Source of the DNA: Paracoccus sanguinis
GTDB lineage: Bacteria; Pseudomonadota; Alphaproteobacteria; Rhodobacterales; Rhodobacteraceae
Direction: 5' to 3'
Assembly (NCBI RefSeq): GCF_900106665.1
Contig: NZ_FNNA01000001.1
Location: 310,001 to 374,000 of the forward strand
DNA length: 64,000 bases
Part shown: one piece after another, positions 46,718 to 55,627 of the stretch
How the letters are laid out: every line of letters begins with the position of its first letter
How positions within the stretch are numbered: position 1 is the first letter of the stretch
Made by a program: the position numbers and the translations under genes
Notes under the pieces: model-generated
Told to the model about the DNA's origin: nothing
Seen by the model: only the letters and a program-made list of their open reading frames with translations
The model's database searches: none

Positions 46718-48008
46718 GGCGCAGCGCCTCGACCGGGTTCATCCGGGCCGCACGGCGGGCCGGGAAGATGGTGACGAGGAACGACAGCACCAGCGACAGG
46801 CCGACCGCCTTGGCGATGTCGATGCCCCTGAGCTCGGCCGGGAGGCGATAGATGCCGCGCACCGCGGGGTCCCACGCCCCCCCGCCGGTCAGCCAGTTGA
46901 TGCCCGCCATGATGCTGTCGATGTTGAGCGCGAGGAGAACGCCGAGGATCACCCCCGCGATCGTCCCGATCACCCCGGTGAAGGCGCCGCAGAGGAAGAA
47001 CACCCGCAGGATAGCGCCCTCGGTCAGCCCCATCGTCCGCAGGATGCCGATGTCGCGGCCCTTGTTCTTGACCAGCATGATCAGCCCCGAGGTGATGTTC
47101 ATGGCCGCGATCAGCACCAGCACCGACAGGATCACGAACATCACGTCATCCTCGATGTCGAGCGCCGAGAGGAACGACCCCGAGGCGTCGCGCCAGGTCC
47201 ACACGACGCTGCCCGGCACCGCCTCGGTCAGCGCAGGCGTCAGGCGGTCCACCCGCTCGGGGTCGGAGGCGTAGACCTGGATCTCGTCCACCTCGCCCTC
47301 GCGGTTGAAATAGGACTGCGCCTCGGGCAGCGGCATGTAGATGCGGGTGCGGTCGATGTCGTAGCGCCCGACGGTGAAGACATAGACGACCTCGTAGGTG
47401 GCGATGCGCGGCGTGGTGCCGAACGCCGTCTGCGCCCCTTGCGGCGAGATGAGCTGCAGCCGATCGCCCACCGAGGCGCCGAGGTCGCGGGCGATGCCCG
47501 AGCCGATGGCGATGCCGCGGTCAAAGGCGTCGATGTCGCCCGCCCCCGTCTCGGGGTCGGCGACGCGGGGGATGGCCTTGAGGTCGGCGAGCGACAGCCC
47601 GTGCACCTCGGCCACGTTCGAGCGGTCGCCGACGCTGGCCATCACCTGCCCCTTCACCACCGGGTCGGCGCGGGTGACGCCAGGGATCGCCTCGATCCGC
47701 GCCACGGCGTCGGGATAGTCGCTGATGGTGCCGGCGACGGTATAGACCTCGTCGGTCAGGTCGTTCACGATCTGGCCGGGGGGCATATAGACGGTGGTAT
47801 GCGCGTTGGCGCCGAGGATCGTGTCCACGAACTCGGTGCGGAAGCCCGAGCGCACGGCGAGGGTGGCGATCAGCGCCATCACCCCCAGCGCGATGCCGAT
47901 GAGGCTGATCCAGGTCATGGTCGAGACCCCGCCCTCGGCGCGACGGGCGCGCAGGTAGCGCCAGGCGATCAGGAACTCGTAGCGCGAGAACGGAGGGGGG
48001 TTCGCCAT
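46710..48008 (-). CDS. Lipoprotein-releasing ABC permease LolC/LolE
   Basis: The 432-aa membrane protein has the FtsX/MacB-type layout: one N-terminal membrane segment ([21 protein letters not shown]), a periplasmic domain of about 230 residues, and three C-terminal segments with [36 protein letters not shown]. As in many alphaproteobacteria a single LolC/E-like gene accompanies lolD, so it may act as a homodimer. ATG 48008 ([22 protein letters not shown]) was chosen over the longer open frame. Confidence 0.93.
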
Positions 48009-48195
48009 GCCGGGCGGCCTTTCGTCGGGGTCGCGGCAAACTGGCCGCGGCGGACGGGGTTGGCAAGCCGACATTGGCGTGAGGCGGGGGCGAGGGCGCC
48101 TTCGCCCCGACACGACAAGGCGCGCGCGCCCCCATGCAGCGCGCGCGCCCGTCGAACGGCTGTCACGGGGCAACCCATGCCTGCCCCGCGCTGTC

Positions 48196-48230
48196 GCCGG
48201 GCCGCGCGGCTTAAGGCCCCGCGGCCCGGC
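48196..48230 (-). terminator. Hairpin after the RTX gene
   Basis: GCCGGGCCGCG pairs with CGCGGCCCGGC over 11 bp, with a loop containing CCTTAAG, just beyond the RTX stop. There is no T-tract, so it may be a Rho-assisted or 3'-protecting structure rather than a strict intrinsic terminator. Confidence 0.45.
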
Positions 48231-48236
48231 GGGATC

Positions 48237-50159
48237 TCAGAGCACGAAGTCTCCGCTGGTATAGGCGCTCGCCACCACGGCGCCGTCGAGGATGCGGATC
48301 GTCATCTCGGCCACCGCATCGGCGTCGGTGTTGAAATAGACGAGCGTGTCGGTGCCGCTGGTCCCCGCCCAGGCGGTGCCGGCGCCGCCGGGGGCGGTGC
48401 CGCGCCAGGTGAAGCCCTGGTTTCCGGCGATCAGGTCGTTGGCGTCGATGGCCTGGACGTTGATCCGGTCGCCGCCCGCGACGCCGGCGCCGTCGAAGCC
48501 GTCGATCCAGTCGATGCCACCGGTGGTCGAATCGGTGGTGGCGAGGAACTGGAAGATGTCCTCGCCGATCCGGCCCATCAGCCGGTCCGACCCGTCGCCG
48601 CCCTGCAGCACGTCGTTGCCCGCACCGCCCACTAGGATGTCGAACCCGCCGCCGCCGCGCAGCACATCGTCGCCGCCGTTGCCCCAGATCCGGTTGCTGT
48701 CGCCCGACCCGATGATCGTGTCGTTCGAGCCCCCGCAGGTGACCCACTCGAAGCCCGTGAAGCTCTCCCCGGCCTGGTTGGTGGCCCCGCTCGCCATGTC
48801 CATGAAATAGGCATAGTTGCCGTTGCTGATGTAGAGCAGGTCCGTGCCGGCGCCGCCGTCCATCGTCTCGGTGCCCACCGGGGCGCCGGCCACCAACACG
48901 TCGTCGCCGTCTTCGCCCAGATAGGTGCCGAAGCCGCCCGAGATGATCCGGTCGTTGCCGGTGCCGCCCCAGATCGAGTTGACCGACCCGCCGCCGTTCA
49001 GCGTGTCGTTGCCGGCGTTGCCGCGGATGGTGTCGTTGTCCTCCTGTCCGAAGATGACGTCGCTGCCGTTCGAGCCGGCGATCAGGTCGGACCCGGTCCC
49101 GCCATACAGCGTGTCGCCGACGGTCGACCCGAGTTCGCTGGTCGAGGTCATGGCGTAGATCGAGTCGTTCCCGTCGTTGCCGTAGATGACGTCGGCGTCG
49201 AAGTTGCCGCCGATCAGGTCGCCGCCGCTGGTGCCATAGACGGTGTCGTTGCCCGCGCCGCCGTCCATCACGTCGCCGACCCCGTTGTCGCCGCCGCCGG
49301 CATCCAGCCGGTCGGCGCCATCGCCGCCCCACATCGTGTCGGCCCCGCCGTCGCCATAGAGCGAGTCGTTGCCGTCCCCGCCGTCGAGCGAATCATTGCC
49401 GCCGCGGCCGGCGAGCTCGTCGTTGTCGGCCTCGCCCAGCAGCGTGTCCGCGCCGAGCGAGCCGACCATGTCGTCGTTGCCGGCGCCGCCGTACATCCGG
49501 TCGGCATAGCCCGAGCCGTCGATATTGGCGGCGGTCATGGCATACATGCGGTCGTCGCCGCCACCGCCATAGAGAACGTCGGCCAAGAAGTTGCCGTAGA
49601 TCGTGTCGGCCCCGTCGGCCCCGTAGATCGTGTCGTTCCCGTCGCCGCCGTCCATCAGGTCGCCCACGGCGCCCGCGTTCTGCAGCACGTCGTTGCCCAG
49701 CCCGCCGCTAAGCTGGTCATAGCCCAGCCCGCCATACAGGCTGTCGTTGTCGGCCCCGCCGTCCATCACGTCGTCGCCGTTGCCGCCGCTCATGTAGTCG
49801 GTCCCGGCCGCGCCGAGCATCGTGTCGGCGCCGCTCGCGCCATAGAGCACGTCATTGCCCAGCCCGCCGGTCATCCAGTCGCCGACGAACGACCCCGCCA
49901 CATCGGTCGAGGTGTTGGCGTAGATGGTGTCGGCGCCGTCCCCGCCGTTGAGCGAATCGCCGTCCAGACCGCCGTTGATGATGTCGTTGCCCGAGCCCGC
50001 CACGACGGTGTCGGCGCCGCTGAGGCAGTTGATGATGTCGCCCGACCCGTCCGACAGCCAGAAGAGCGGCGAGAAGAAGGGCTGGTCGTCGGTGAAACCG
50101 ATGACGTTCGACCCCGCGATGGCGGTGTCGTTGCCGTTGGTCCCGGTAAAGATGGCCAT
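48237..50159 (-). CDS. RTX calcium-binding protein, type I secreted
   Basis: The 640-aa protein is almost entirely nonapeptide repeats of the form GGxGxDxLx (for example GGDGNDTIYGA, GGAGNDTVYGT and GGTGNDRIISGG). These bind Ca2+ and fold into parallel beta-rolls outside the cell. A non-repeat C-terminus (IDGFDGAGVAGGDRINVQAIDA to AYTSGDFVL) looks like a type I secretion signal domain with its terminal hydrophobic residues. No enzymatic domain or N-terminal signal peptide is seen, so it is probably structural or adhesive. ATG 50159 (MAIFTGTNGNDTAIAG) is typical. No T1SS genes are in the window. A LuxR regulator lies upstream on the same strand. Confidence 0.92.
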   Translation of the reverse strand: MAIFTGTNGNDTAIAGSNVIGFTDDQPFFSPLFWLSDGSGDIINCLSGADTVVAGSGNDIINGGLDGDSLNGGDGADTIYANTSTDVAGSFVGDWMTGGLGNDVLYGASGADTMLGAAGTDYMSGGNGDDVMDGGADNDSLYGGLGYDQLSGGLGNDVLQNAGAVGDLMDGGDGNDTIYGADGADTIYGNFLADVLYGGGGDDRMYAMTAANIDGSGYADRMYGGAGNDDMVGSLGADTLLGEADNDELAGRGGNDSLDGGDGNDSLYGDGGADTMWGGDGADRLDAGGGDNGVGDVMDGGAGNDTVYGTSGGDLIGGNFDADVIYGNDGNDSIYAMTSTSELGSTVGDTLYGGTGSDLIAGSNGSDVIFGQEDNDTIRGNAGNDTLNGGGSVNSIWGGTGNDRIISGGFGTYLGEDGDDVLVAGAPVGTETMDGGAGTDLLYISNGNYAYFMDMASGATNQAGESFTGFEWVTCGGSNDTIIGSGDSNRIWGNGGDDVLRGGGGFDILVGGAGNDVLQGGDGSDRLMGRIGEDIFQFLATTDSTTGGIDWIDGFDGAGVAGGDRINVQAIDANDLIAGNQGFTWRGTAPGGAGTAWAGTSGTDTLVYFNTDADAVAEMTIRILDGAVVASAYTSGDFVL

Positions 50160-50401
50160 GAAACTCGTCCTCGATAAGGCCGGCGGGACGCAAGGCGCAC
50201 CGCGCCGGCGGCATTGTACACGTCGGCCTCTCGCGGGGTGCGCGGATGCGCCGGCGGCTCTGCCGGCCCCTCGCGGGCCCCACGGGCCCACGGCATCAAT
50301 CTACCACCGGGGTCGGGGGGCAGCGTCCCCCGTTCGGGGGATGGGCACGGGCCGAACGGGTGACGCGCTTTCGCGCGCCCCGCCCCCCCCCCGCGACCGG
50401 C

Positions 50402-51478
50402 TCACGCCTCGCGCGAGACCAGCGCCACGAGCTGCGCCTGCCGGTGGGTGTCGGTCTTCTGGAAGATCTGCTTGAGGTGATGCCGCGCGGTTTCGCGCGA
50501 CATCCCCAGCGCCGGGGCCGCGTCGGTCAGCGAGCTGCCGCAGGCCAGAAGCGCGGTCAGCTCGGCCTCGCGCCGGGTCAGGCCGAACCCGTCCATCAGC
50601 GCGTGCGGGTCGCGGCTCGGCGGGTCGTCGCCCGCGGGGTCGAGCGTCACCAGCAGCGCCGCCGCCCCGTGCCAGCTCGTCGGCACCGCCTGCAGGCGTT
50701 GCTCGGGCAGCGCGGGGTCGCGCGGCCTCAGCGTCAGGTCCACGCCCCGGCCGAAGCGGGCGGCGAGGCCAATGCGGGCGCGGATGAACTCGGCATTCTC
50801 CCACCCCGCCAGCGACAGCCGCCCGCTCTCGCCGCCGGTCTCGCGCACCAGCGGCGGGTGGTGGGCGAGTGCGGCGGCATTCGCCTCGAACACTCCCTCG
50901 TCGGGGCCGATCAGCACCGCCGGCCCCGGCAGCGCCCCGAGCAGCGAGGGGCCCTGCGGCCGCGCCTCGGCGGTCGGGTCGCGCAGGCCCAGCGTCACGC
51001 TGCGCACCATGTGCGGGCGCAGCCGGTTGAGCCGCCCCACCGCCTCGCGCGAGAACCCGGCGGCGCCGGCCTCGCGCTCGAAGGTGAAGACGAACCGGCG
51101 GCCGTCCGGGGTCCGGTGCAGCGTCGCGGTCTGGTCCCAGAGGCCCAGCCGGTGCAGCGTCTCGACCGCCGGGCGGCGGGCGACGGCGGCGGGAAAATCG
51201 GCCTCGTGGACGAAGAGCGCGTCCCCCACCCGGTCGAGCCTCCCCGCGCACGAGGCAAAGAGCCCCGCCTCGACGAAGTCACGCAGGGCCCGTTCGGTCC
51301 GCCGGGTGGCGTAGAAGCTGGTGCCCGCCGCGCTGCCGGGGGCGGCGCTGTCCATGATCAGGCAGCCGCTGGCGAACCCGGTCGAGGCGCAGATCGCGGC
51401 AAGGATGTCCGGCCAGCGCTCGGGCTCGAGCGTCGCCTGATAGATCAGGTCAAGGATCGCCTCGGTCTGTCGTGACAC
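50402..51478 (-). CDS. LuxR-type helix-turn-helix regulator
   Basis: The 358-aa protein ends in a LuxR/GerE DNA-binding domain (LTRREAELTALLACGSSLTDAAPALGMSRETARHHLKQIFQKT). It is preceded by a long N-terminal region of PAS-like or GAF-like character with no receiver Asp or clear autoinducer domain. The signal is unknown. It lies 242 bases upstream of the RTX gene on the same strand, and divergent from radA, so control of RTX expression is possible but unproven. The gap to the RTX gene shows only GC-rich sequence with small inverted repeats. Confidence 0.85.
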   Translation of the reverse strand: MSRQTEAILDLIYQATLEPERWPDILAAICASTGFASGCLIMDSAAPGSAAGTSFYATRRTERALRDFVEAGLFASCAGRLDRVGDALFVHEADFPAAVARRPAVETLHRLGLWDQTATLHRTPDGRRFVFTFEREAGAAGFSREAVGRLNRLRPHMVRSVTLGLRDPTAEARPQGPSLLGALPGPAVLIGPDEGVFEANAAALAHHPPLVRETGGESGRLSLAGWENAEFIRARIGLAARFGRGVDLTLRPRDPALPEQRLQAVPTSWHGAAALLVTLDPAGDDPPSRDPHALMDGFGLTRREAELTALLACGSSLTDAAPALGMSRETARHHLKQIFQKTDTHRQAQLVALVSREA

Positions 51479-51648
51479 GCGCGGCCCTCCCCGCGTCGGC
51501 AGCGTCCACTCGAGCCTTTAAATCGCACGCCAGTATAACGCGCGGATCACGGCCGCGGTCGCATCATTTTTGCGTCGGACGGTGAGGACGCGCGCCCCCT
51601 CGGCCGCGCCCATTGCCGCACCCCGCGCGGCCTGCCACAAGGCGGGCC

Positions 51649-53013
51649 ATGGCCAAGCCCGTCACCGCCTTCACCTGCACCGCCTGCGGCGCCGCGCACC
51701 GCAAGTGGTCCGGCCGCTGCGACGCCTGCGGCGAATGGAACTCGATCGTCGAGGAGGCGCCGCTGAGCCAGGGGCCGGGCCGCGGCCTCGGCGCCCAGCG
51801 CGGCCGCGTCGTGGCGCTGAGCGGGCTCGCGGCGGACGAGCCGCCGCCGCCGCGCACCCCCTCGGGGATCGAAGAGCTGGACCGGGTGCTGGGCGGCGGG
51901 CTGGTGCCGGGCAGCGCGATCCTCGTCGGCGGCGATCCGGGGATCGGCAAGTCCACGCTGATGCTGCAGGCCGCCGCCGCCTTCTCGCGCAAGGGCGCCA
52001 GCGCCATCTATCTGTCGGGCGAGGAAGCCGGGGCCCAGCTCAGGATGCGCGGCCAGCGCCTCGGCCTCGCCGACGCGCCGGTGCGGCTGGGGACCGAGAC
52101 GAGCCTGCGCGACATCCTGACCACGCTCGACGCCGAGCGGCCCGAGGTGGCCGTGATCGACTCGATCCAGACGCTGTGGAGCGACACGGTCGAGGCCGCG
52201 CCGGGCAGCGTCGGGCAGGTCCGGGCCGCCGCTCACGAGCTTGTGACCTTCGCCAAGCGCACCGGCGTCGCGGTCGTCATCGTCGGCCACGTCACCAAGG
52301 ACGGCCAGATCGCCGGGCCGCGGGTGGTCGAGCACATGGTCGACACCGTGCTCTACTTCGAGGGCGAGCGCGGCCACCAGTTCCGCATCCTGCGCGCGGT
52401 CAAGAACCGCTTCGGCCCCTCGGGCGAGATCGGGGTGTTCGAGATGACCGGCGCGGGCCTCGCCGAAGTCACCAACCCCTCGGCGCTGTTCCTGTCCGAA
52501 CGCGGCCAGCCGGTCGCCGGCAGCGCCGTCTTTGCCGGGATCGAGGGCACCCGGCCGGTGCTGACCGAGGTGCAGGCGCTGGTCGCGCCGTCGACGCTCG
52601 CCTCGCCCCGCCGGACCGTGGTGGGGCTGGACGGGGGGCGGGTCTCGACCATCCTCGCGGTGCTCGAGGCGCGCTGCGCGGTGCCTTTCGCGGGGCTCGA
52701 CGTGTTCCTGAACGTGGCCGGCGGGATGCGGGTCGCGGAACCCGCCGCGGACCTGGCCATTGCGGCGGCGCTCTTGAGCGCGCGCGAGGATCATCCGCTG
52801 CCGGCCGAGACCGTCTTTTTCGGCGAGATCAGCCTCTCGGGGGCGCTCAGGCCGGTGGGGCAGGCCGAAAACAGGTTGAAAGAAGCGCGGAAACTTGGTT
52901 TTTCCCACGCGATGCTGCCCGCGGTCCAGAAGGTCGAGGGCGGCGAGGGGCTGACACTCTCGCGGGTGGCTGACCTCACGAGTTTCACGGGCGAGACGTT
53001 CGGGGCCGGCTGA
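51649..53013 (+). CDS. radA: DNA repair protein RadA (Sms)
   Basis: RadA is a RecA-related branch-migration helicase acting in recombinational repair. The 454-aa protein has the N-terminal zinc finger (FTCTACGAAHRKWSGRCDACG), Walker A GGDPGIGKST near residue 100, the RadA-specific KNRFGP motif near 255, and a C-terminal Lon-protease-like domain (VFLNVAGGMRVAEPAADLAIAAAL). ATG 51649 (MAKPVTAFTC) was taken since the family starts there, although the frame is open from 51613. It leads a radA-cvpA-purF run common in Rhodobacterales. Confidence 0.96.
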   Translation: MAKPVTAFTCTACGAAHRKWSGRCDACGEWNSIVEEAPLSQGPGRGLGAQRGRVVALSGLAADEPPPPRTPSGIEELDRVLGGGLVPGSAILVGGDPGIGKSTLMLQAAAAFSRKGASAIYLSGEEAGAQLRMRGQRLGLADAPVRLGTETSLRDILTTLDAERPEVAVIDSIQTLWSDTVEAAPGSVGQVRAAAHELVTFAKRTGVAVVIVGHVTKDGQIAGPRVVEHMVDTVLYFEGERGHQFRILRAVKNRFGPSGEIGVFEMTGAGLAEVTNPSALFLSERGQPVAGSAVFAGIEGTRPVLTEVQALVAPSTLASPRRTVVGLDGGRVSTILAVLEARCAVPFAGLDVFLNVAGGMRVAEPAADLAIAAALLSAREDHPLPAETVFFGEISLSGALRPVGQAENRLKEARKLGFSHAMLPAVQKVEGGEGLTLSRVADLTSFTGETFGAG

Positions 53014-53072
53014 CCCCACGCCGCCCCCAAAGCACGGGCCGCGCGGGCGGTCCGCATCGAGGGCGGAGACAC

Positions 53073-53726
53073 ATGGACGGATTCACCCTGATCGACGGCA
53101 TCGTCGCCGCGATCATCATCCTGTCGGCCATCCTGGCCTATTCGCGCGGCTTCGTGCGCGAATCGCTGGCGATCCTGGGCTGGATCGGGGCCGCGGTGCT
53201 GGCCTTCATCTTCGCCCCGGCGGTGCGGCCGCTGATCGCCCAGATCCCCTATCTGAACAGCCTGATCGCCGACAACTGCGAGTTGGGCACCATCGCCGGC
53301 TTCGCGGTGGTGTTCGCCCTGGCGCTGGTGCTCTTCTCGATCCTGACGCCGCTGTTTTCCTCGGTCGTTCAACGCTCTGCGCTGGGCGGGGTCGATCAGG
53401 GCATGGGCTTCCTGTTCGGCGTGGCGCGGGGCATCCTGCTCGTCGTGATCGCCTTCATCGTCTATGACCGGATCATGACGACCGAGCGGGTGGCGATGGT
53501 GGACCAGTCGCGCTCGGCGCAGGTGTTCCAGCAGATGAGCGGGCGGCTGAACCAGCAGATCCCGCAGGACGCGCCCGGCTGGCTGGCCGCGCGGTTCGAG
53601 CAGCTGGTGCGCGACTGCGGCCCGACCGCGACGGCGCCGGCCGCAGCGGGGACCTCGGCCGCGACCACCACGACGACGACCACGACCACCACGACGCCCG
53701 CGACCCCGGCCGCGCCGGCCAACTGA
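53073..53726 (+). CDS. CvpA-family membrane protein with poly-Thr tail
   Basis: The 217-aa inner-membrane protein has four hydrophobic segments (starting IDGIVAAIIILSAILAYSRGF and ESLAILGWIGAAVLAFIFA) and belongs to the CvpA family, named for colicin V production. Family function is still unclear, but the gene often sits beside purF, as here. The last roughly 30 residues are Ala/Thr-rich with a run of 11 threonines encoded by ACC/ACG triplets. That repeat can change length without shifting frame. It lies between radA and purF on the same strand. Confidence 0.9.
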   Translation: MDGFTLIDGIVAAIIILSAILAYSRGFVRESLAILGWIGAAVLAFIFAPAVRPLIAQIPYLNSLIADNCELGTIAGFAVVFALALVLFSILTPLFSSVVQRSALGGVDQGMGFLFGVARGILLVVIAFIVYDRIMTTERVAMVDQSRSAQVFQQMSGRLNQQIPQDAPGWLAARFEQLVRDCGPTATAPAAAGTSAATTTTTTTTTTTPATPAAPAN

Positions 53727-53736
53727 CGGCGTTGCG

Positions 53737-53758
53737 CGCCCGCCCCGCGCGGCGGGCG
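53737..53758 (+). terminator. GC-rich hairpin after cvpA
   Basis: CGCCCGCC and GGCGGGCG form a perfect 8-bp stem around a CCGCGC loop, 10 bases after the cvpA stop, followed by TTGCG rather than a T-tract. It could end or attenuate the radA-cvpA transcript ahead of purF. Confidence 0.4.
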
Positions 53759-53835
53759 TTGCGCCGGGCGTATGAACGGCGCGGGGCGGCACGGCGGAAA
53801 TCCCCACTTTTGCCGGAAACGGCGATGCACGACCC

Positions 53836-53876
53836 GTTCGGGGTTCGTGCATCGTTCATGCACAGTTCATGCGAAC
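53836..53876 (+). repeat. Second array of GTTC half-sites (LexA-like)
   Basis: GTTC occurs at 53843, 53854 and 53865, each 11 bp apart (two overlapping GTTC-N7-GTTC units), with an extra GTTC at 53836 and GAAC at 53873. The last 26 bases nearly match the array at 15813. A GCACGA/TCGTGC hairpin (53827-53850) overlaps its start. It lies in the cvpA-purF gap, roughly 120 bases ahead of a promoter-like pair. Confidence 0.75.
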
Positions 53877-53956
53877 GAGTCCCGCCGCCCCCTCCCCGTG
53901 CCCCGGCCCCCGGGACCATCGGATGCGGCGTCTGGCGGGCGGGGCGCCCTGACCCC

Positions 53957-53985
53957 GTGACTTTCCCGCGCCGAGTGCCTATCTC
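53957..53985 (+). promoter_or_regulatory. Possible purF promoter
   Basis: GTGACT at 53957 and TATCTC at 53980 are 17 bases apart. The -10 is the same as the one proposed for rpsB. Together with the hairpin and the GTTC array this accounts for most of the 335-base cvpA-purF gap. Confidence 0.4.
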
Positions 53986-54061
53986 TGCCTCATCCCGACA
54001 GACCCTGTCCTGCCCTTCCCGACTCGGCCGCGCGTCCGGCCAGAAGCCCCGAGCCCCAGCC

Positions 54062-55621
54062 ATGTCCCAGCAGCCTTTCCTCGCCGACCCCTTCGACAGC
54101 GACCGGCTGCACGAGGAATGCGGCGTCTTCGGCGTCAACGGCGTCGCCGAGGCGGCGAACTTCGTCGCGCTCGGGCTGCACGCGCTGCAGCACCGCGGGC
54201 AGGAGGCGGGCGGCATCGTCGCCTTCGACCCCGACAAGGGGTTCAACAGCGCCCACCGCTTCGGCTACGTCCGCGACAACTTCACCAAGGCCTCGCTGAT
54301 GGAGACGCTGCCGGGCGAGCTCGCCATCGGCCACGTCCGCTATTCGACCGCCGGCGCCAAGGGGCCGGCGATCCGCGACATCCAGCCCTTCTTCGGCGAG
54401 TTCGCCATGGGCGGCTGCGCCATCGCCCACAACGGCAACATCACCAACGCGCTGGCGCTGCGGCGCGAGCTGATCGAGCGCGGCTCGATCTTCCAGTCCG
54501 GCTCGGACAGCGAATGCATCATCCACCTGATGGCGCGGTCGATCCAGCGCAACATCCCTGAGCGGATGAAGGACGCGCTGCGCCGGGTCGAGGGGGCGTT
54601 CTCGGTCATCGCCATGACCCGCACCAAGCTGATCGGGGTGCGCGACCCGCTGGGCGTGCGCCCGCTGGTGCTGGGCCGGCTGGGCGAGGGCGCCTATGCG
54701 CTCGCGTCCGAGACCTGCGCGCTCGACATCATCGGGGCCGAGTTCGTGCGCGAGATCGAGCCGGGCGAGATGGTGGTGATCTCGAAGGGCAAGGTCGAGA
54801 CCTCGCGCCCCTTCGGCCCCTCGACGGGGCGGTTCTGCATCTTCGAGCACGTCTATTTCAGCCGCCCCGATTCGATCATCGGCGGGCGCTCGGTCTATGA
54901 GACCCGCAGCCAGATCGGGGTGGAGCTCGCCCGCGAGGCGCCGGTCGAGGCGGACCTCGTCTGCCCGGTCCCCGACTCGGGCACCCCGGCGGCGATCGGC
55001 TATGCGCGCGAAAGCGGCATCCCGTTCGGGATGGGGATCATCCGCAACCAGTACATGGGCCGCACCTTCATCGAGCCGACCGAGCAGATCCGCAACATGG
55101 GCGTGCGGCTGAAGCTGAACGTCAACCGGGCGCTGGTGCGCGGCAAGCGGGTGGTGCTGGTGGACGATTCGGTGGTCCGCGGGACCACGAGCCGCAAGAT
55201 CAAGGACATGATCCTCGATGCCGGCGCGGCCGAGGTGCATTTCCGCATCGCCTCGCCCCCGACCGCCTGGCCCTGCTTCTACGGCGTGGACACGCCCGAC
55301 CGCGACAAGCTGCTGGCCGCGCACATGACGCCGGACGAGATGCGCGAGTGGATCGGGGTGGACAGCCTCGCCTTCGTCTCGCTCGACGGGCTTTATAGGG
55401 CGGTGGGCGAGGCCAAGGGGCGCGATGCCCGGGCGCCGCAGTATTGCGATGCGTGTTTCTCGGGCGATTATCCGGTGGCGCCGTTCGACCAGCTCGAACG
55501 CGGGTTCCGCATGAAGCAGGACCCGATGTCGGGCGATTGCGAGGCGGAAGAGGACCAGTCGGGCTACGAGCCGCTGGACCACACGCTCAGCCCCAACAGC
55601 GCCACCCGCGCCGCCGAATAG
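54062..55621 (+). CDS. purF: Amidophosphoribosyltransferase
   Basis: PurF makes phosphoribosylamine from PRPP and glutamine, the first committed step of purine synthesis. The 519-aa protein has a 19-residue propeptide-like stretch before the glutaminase nucleophile Cys20 (HEECGVFGV). AHNGNITNAL and SDSECIIHL belong to the glutaminase domain, and VVLVDDSVVRGTTS is the PRPP-binding loop near residue 365. The C-terminus is slightly longer than usual, with an acidic tail. ATG 54062 was chosen over the much longer open frame because conserved sequence begins here. purL of the same pathway is at 8.5 kb. Confidence 0.96.
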   Translation: MSQQPFLADPFDSDRLHEECGVFGVNGVAEAANFVALGLHALQHRGQEAGGIVAFDPDKGFNSAHRFGYVRDNFTKASLMETLPGELAIGHVRYSTAGAKGPAIRDIQPFFGEFAMGGCAIAHNGNITNALALRRELIERGSIFQSGSDSECIIHLMARSIQRNIPERMKDALRRVEGAFSVIAMTRTKLIGVRDPLGVRPLVLGRLGEGAYALASETCALDIIGAEFVREIEPGEMVVISKGKVETSRPFGPSTGRFCIFEHVYFSRPDSIIGGRSVYETRSQIGVELAREAPVEADLVCPVPDSGTPAAIGYARESGIPFGMGIIRNQYMGRTFIEPTEQIRNMGVRLKLNVNRALVRGKRVVLVDDSVVRGTTSRKIKDMILDAGAAEVHFRIASPPTAWPCFYGVDTPDRDKLLAAHMTPDEMREWIGVDSLAFVSLDGLYRAVGEAKGRDARAPQYCDACFSGDYPVAPFDQLERGFRMKQDPMSGDCEAEEDQSGYEPLDHTLSPNSATRAAE

Positions 55622-55627
55622 GCCCCC

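Noticed and set aside
48237-50159. Dense short repeats considered as a CRISPR-like array
   Set aside because: The repeats are in phase with codons and encode RTX nonapeptides; there are no uniform repeats with unique spacers.
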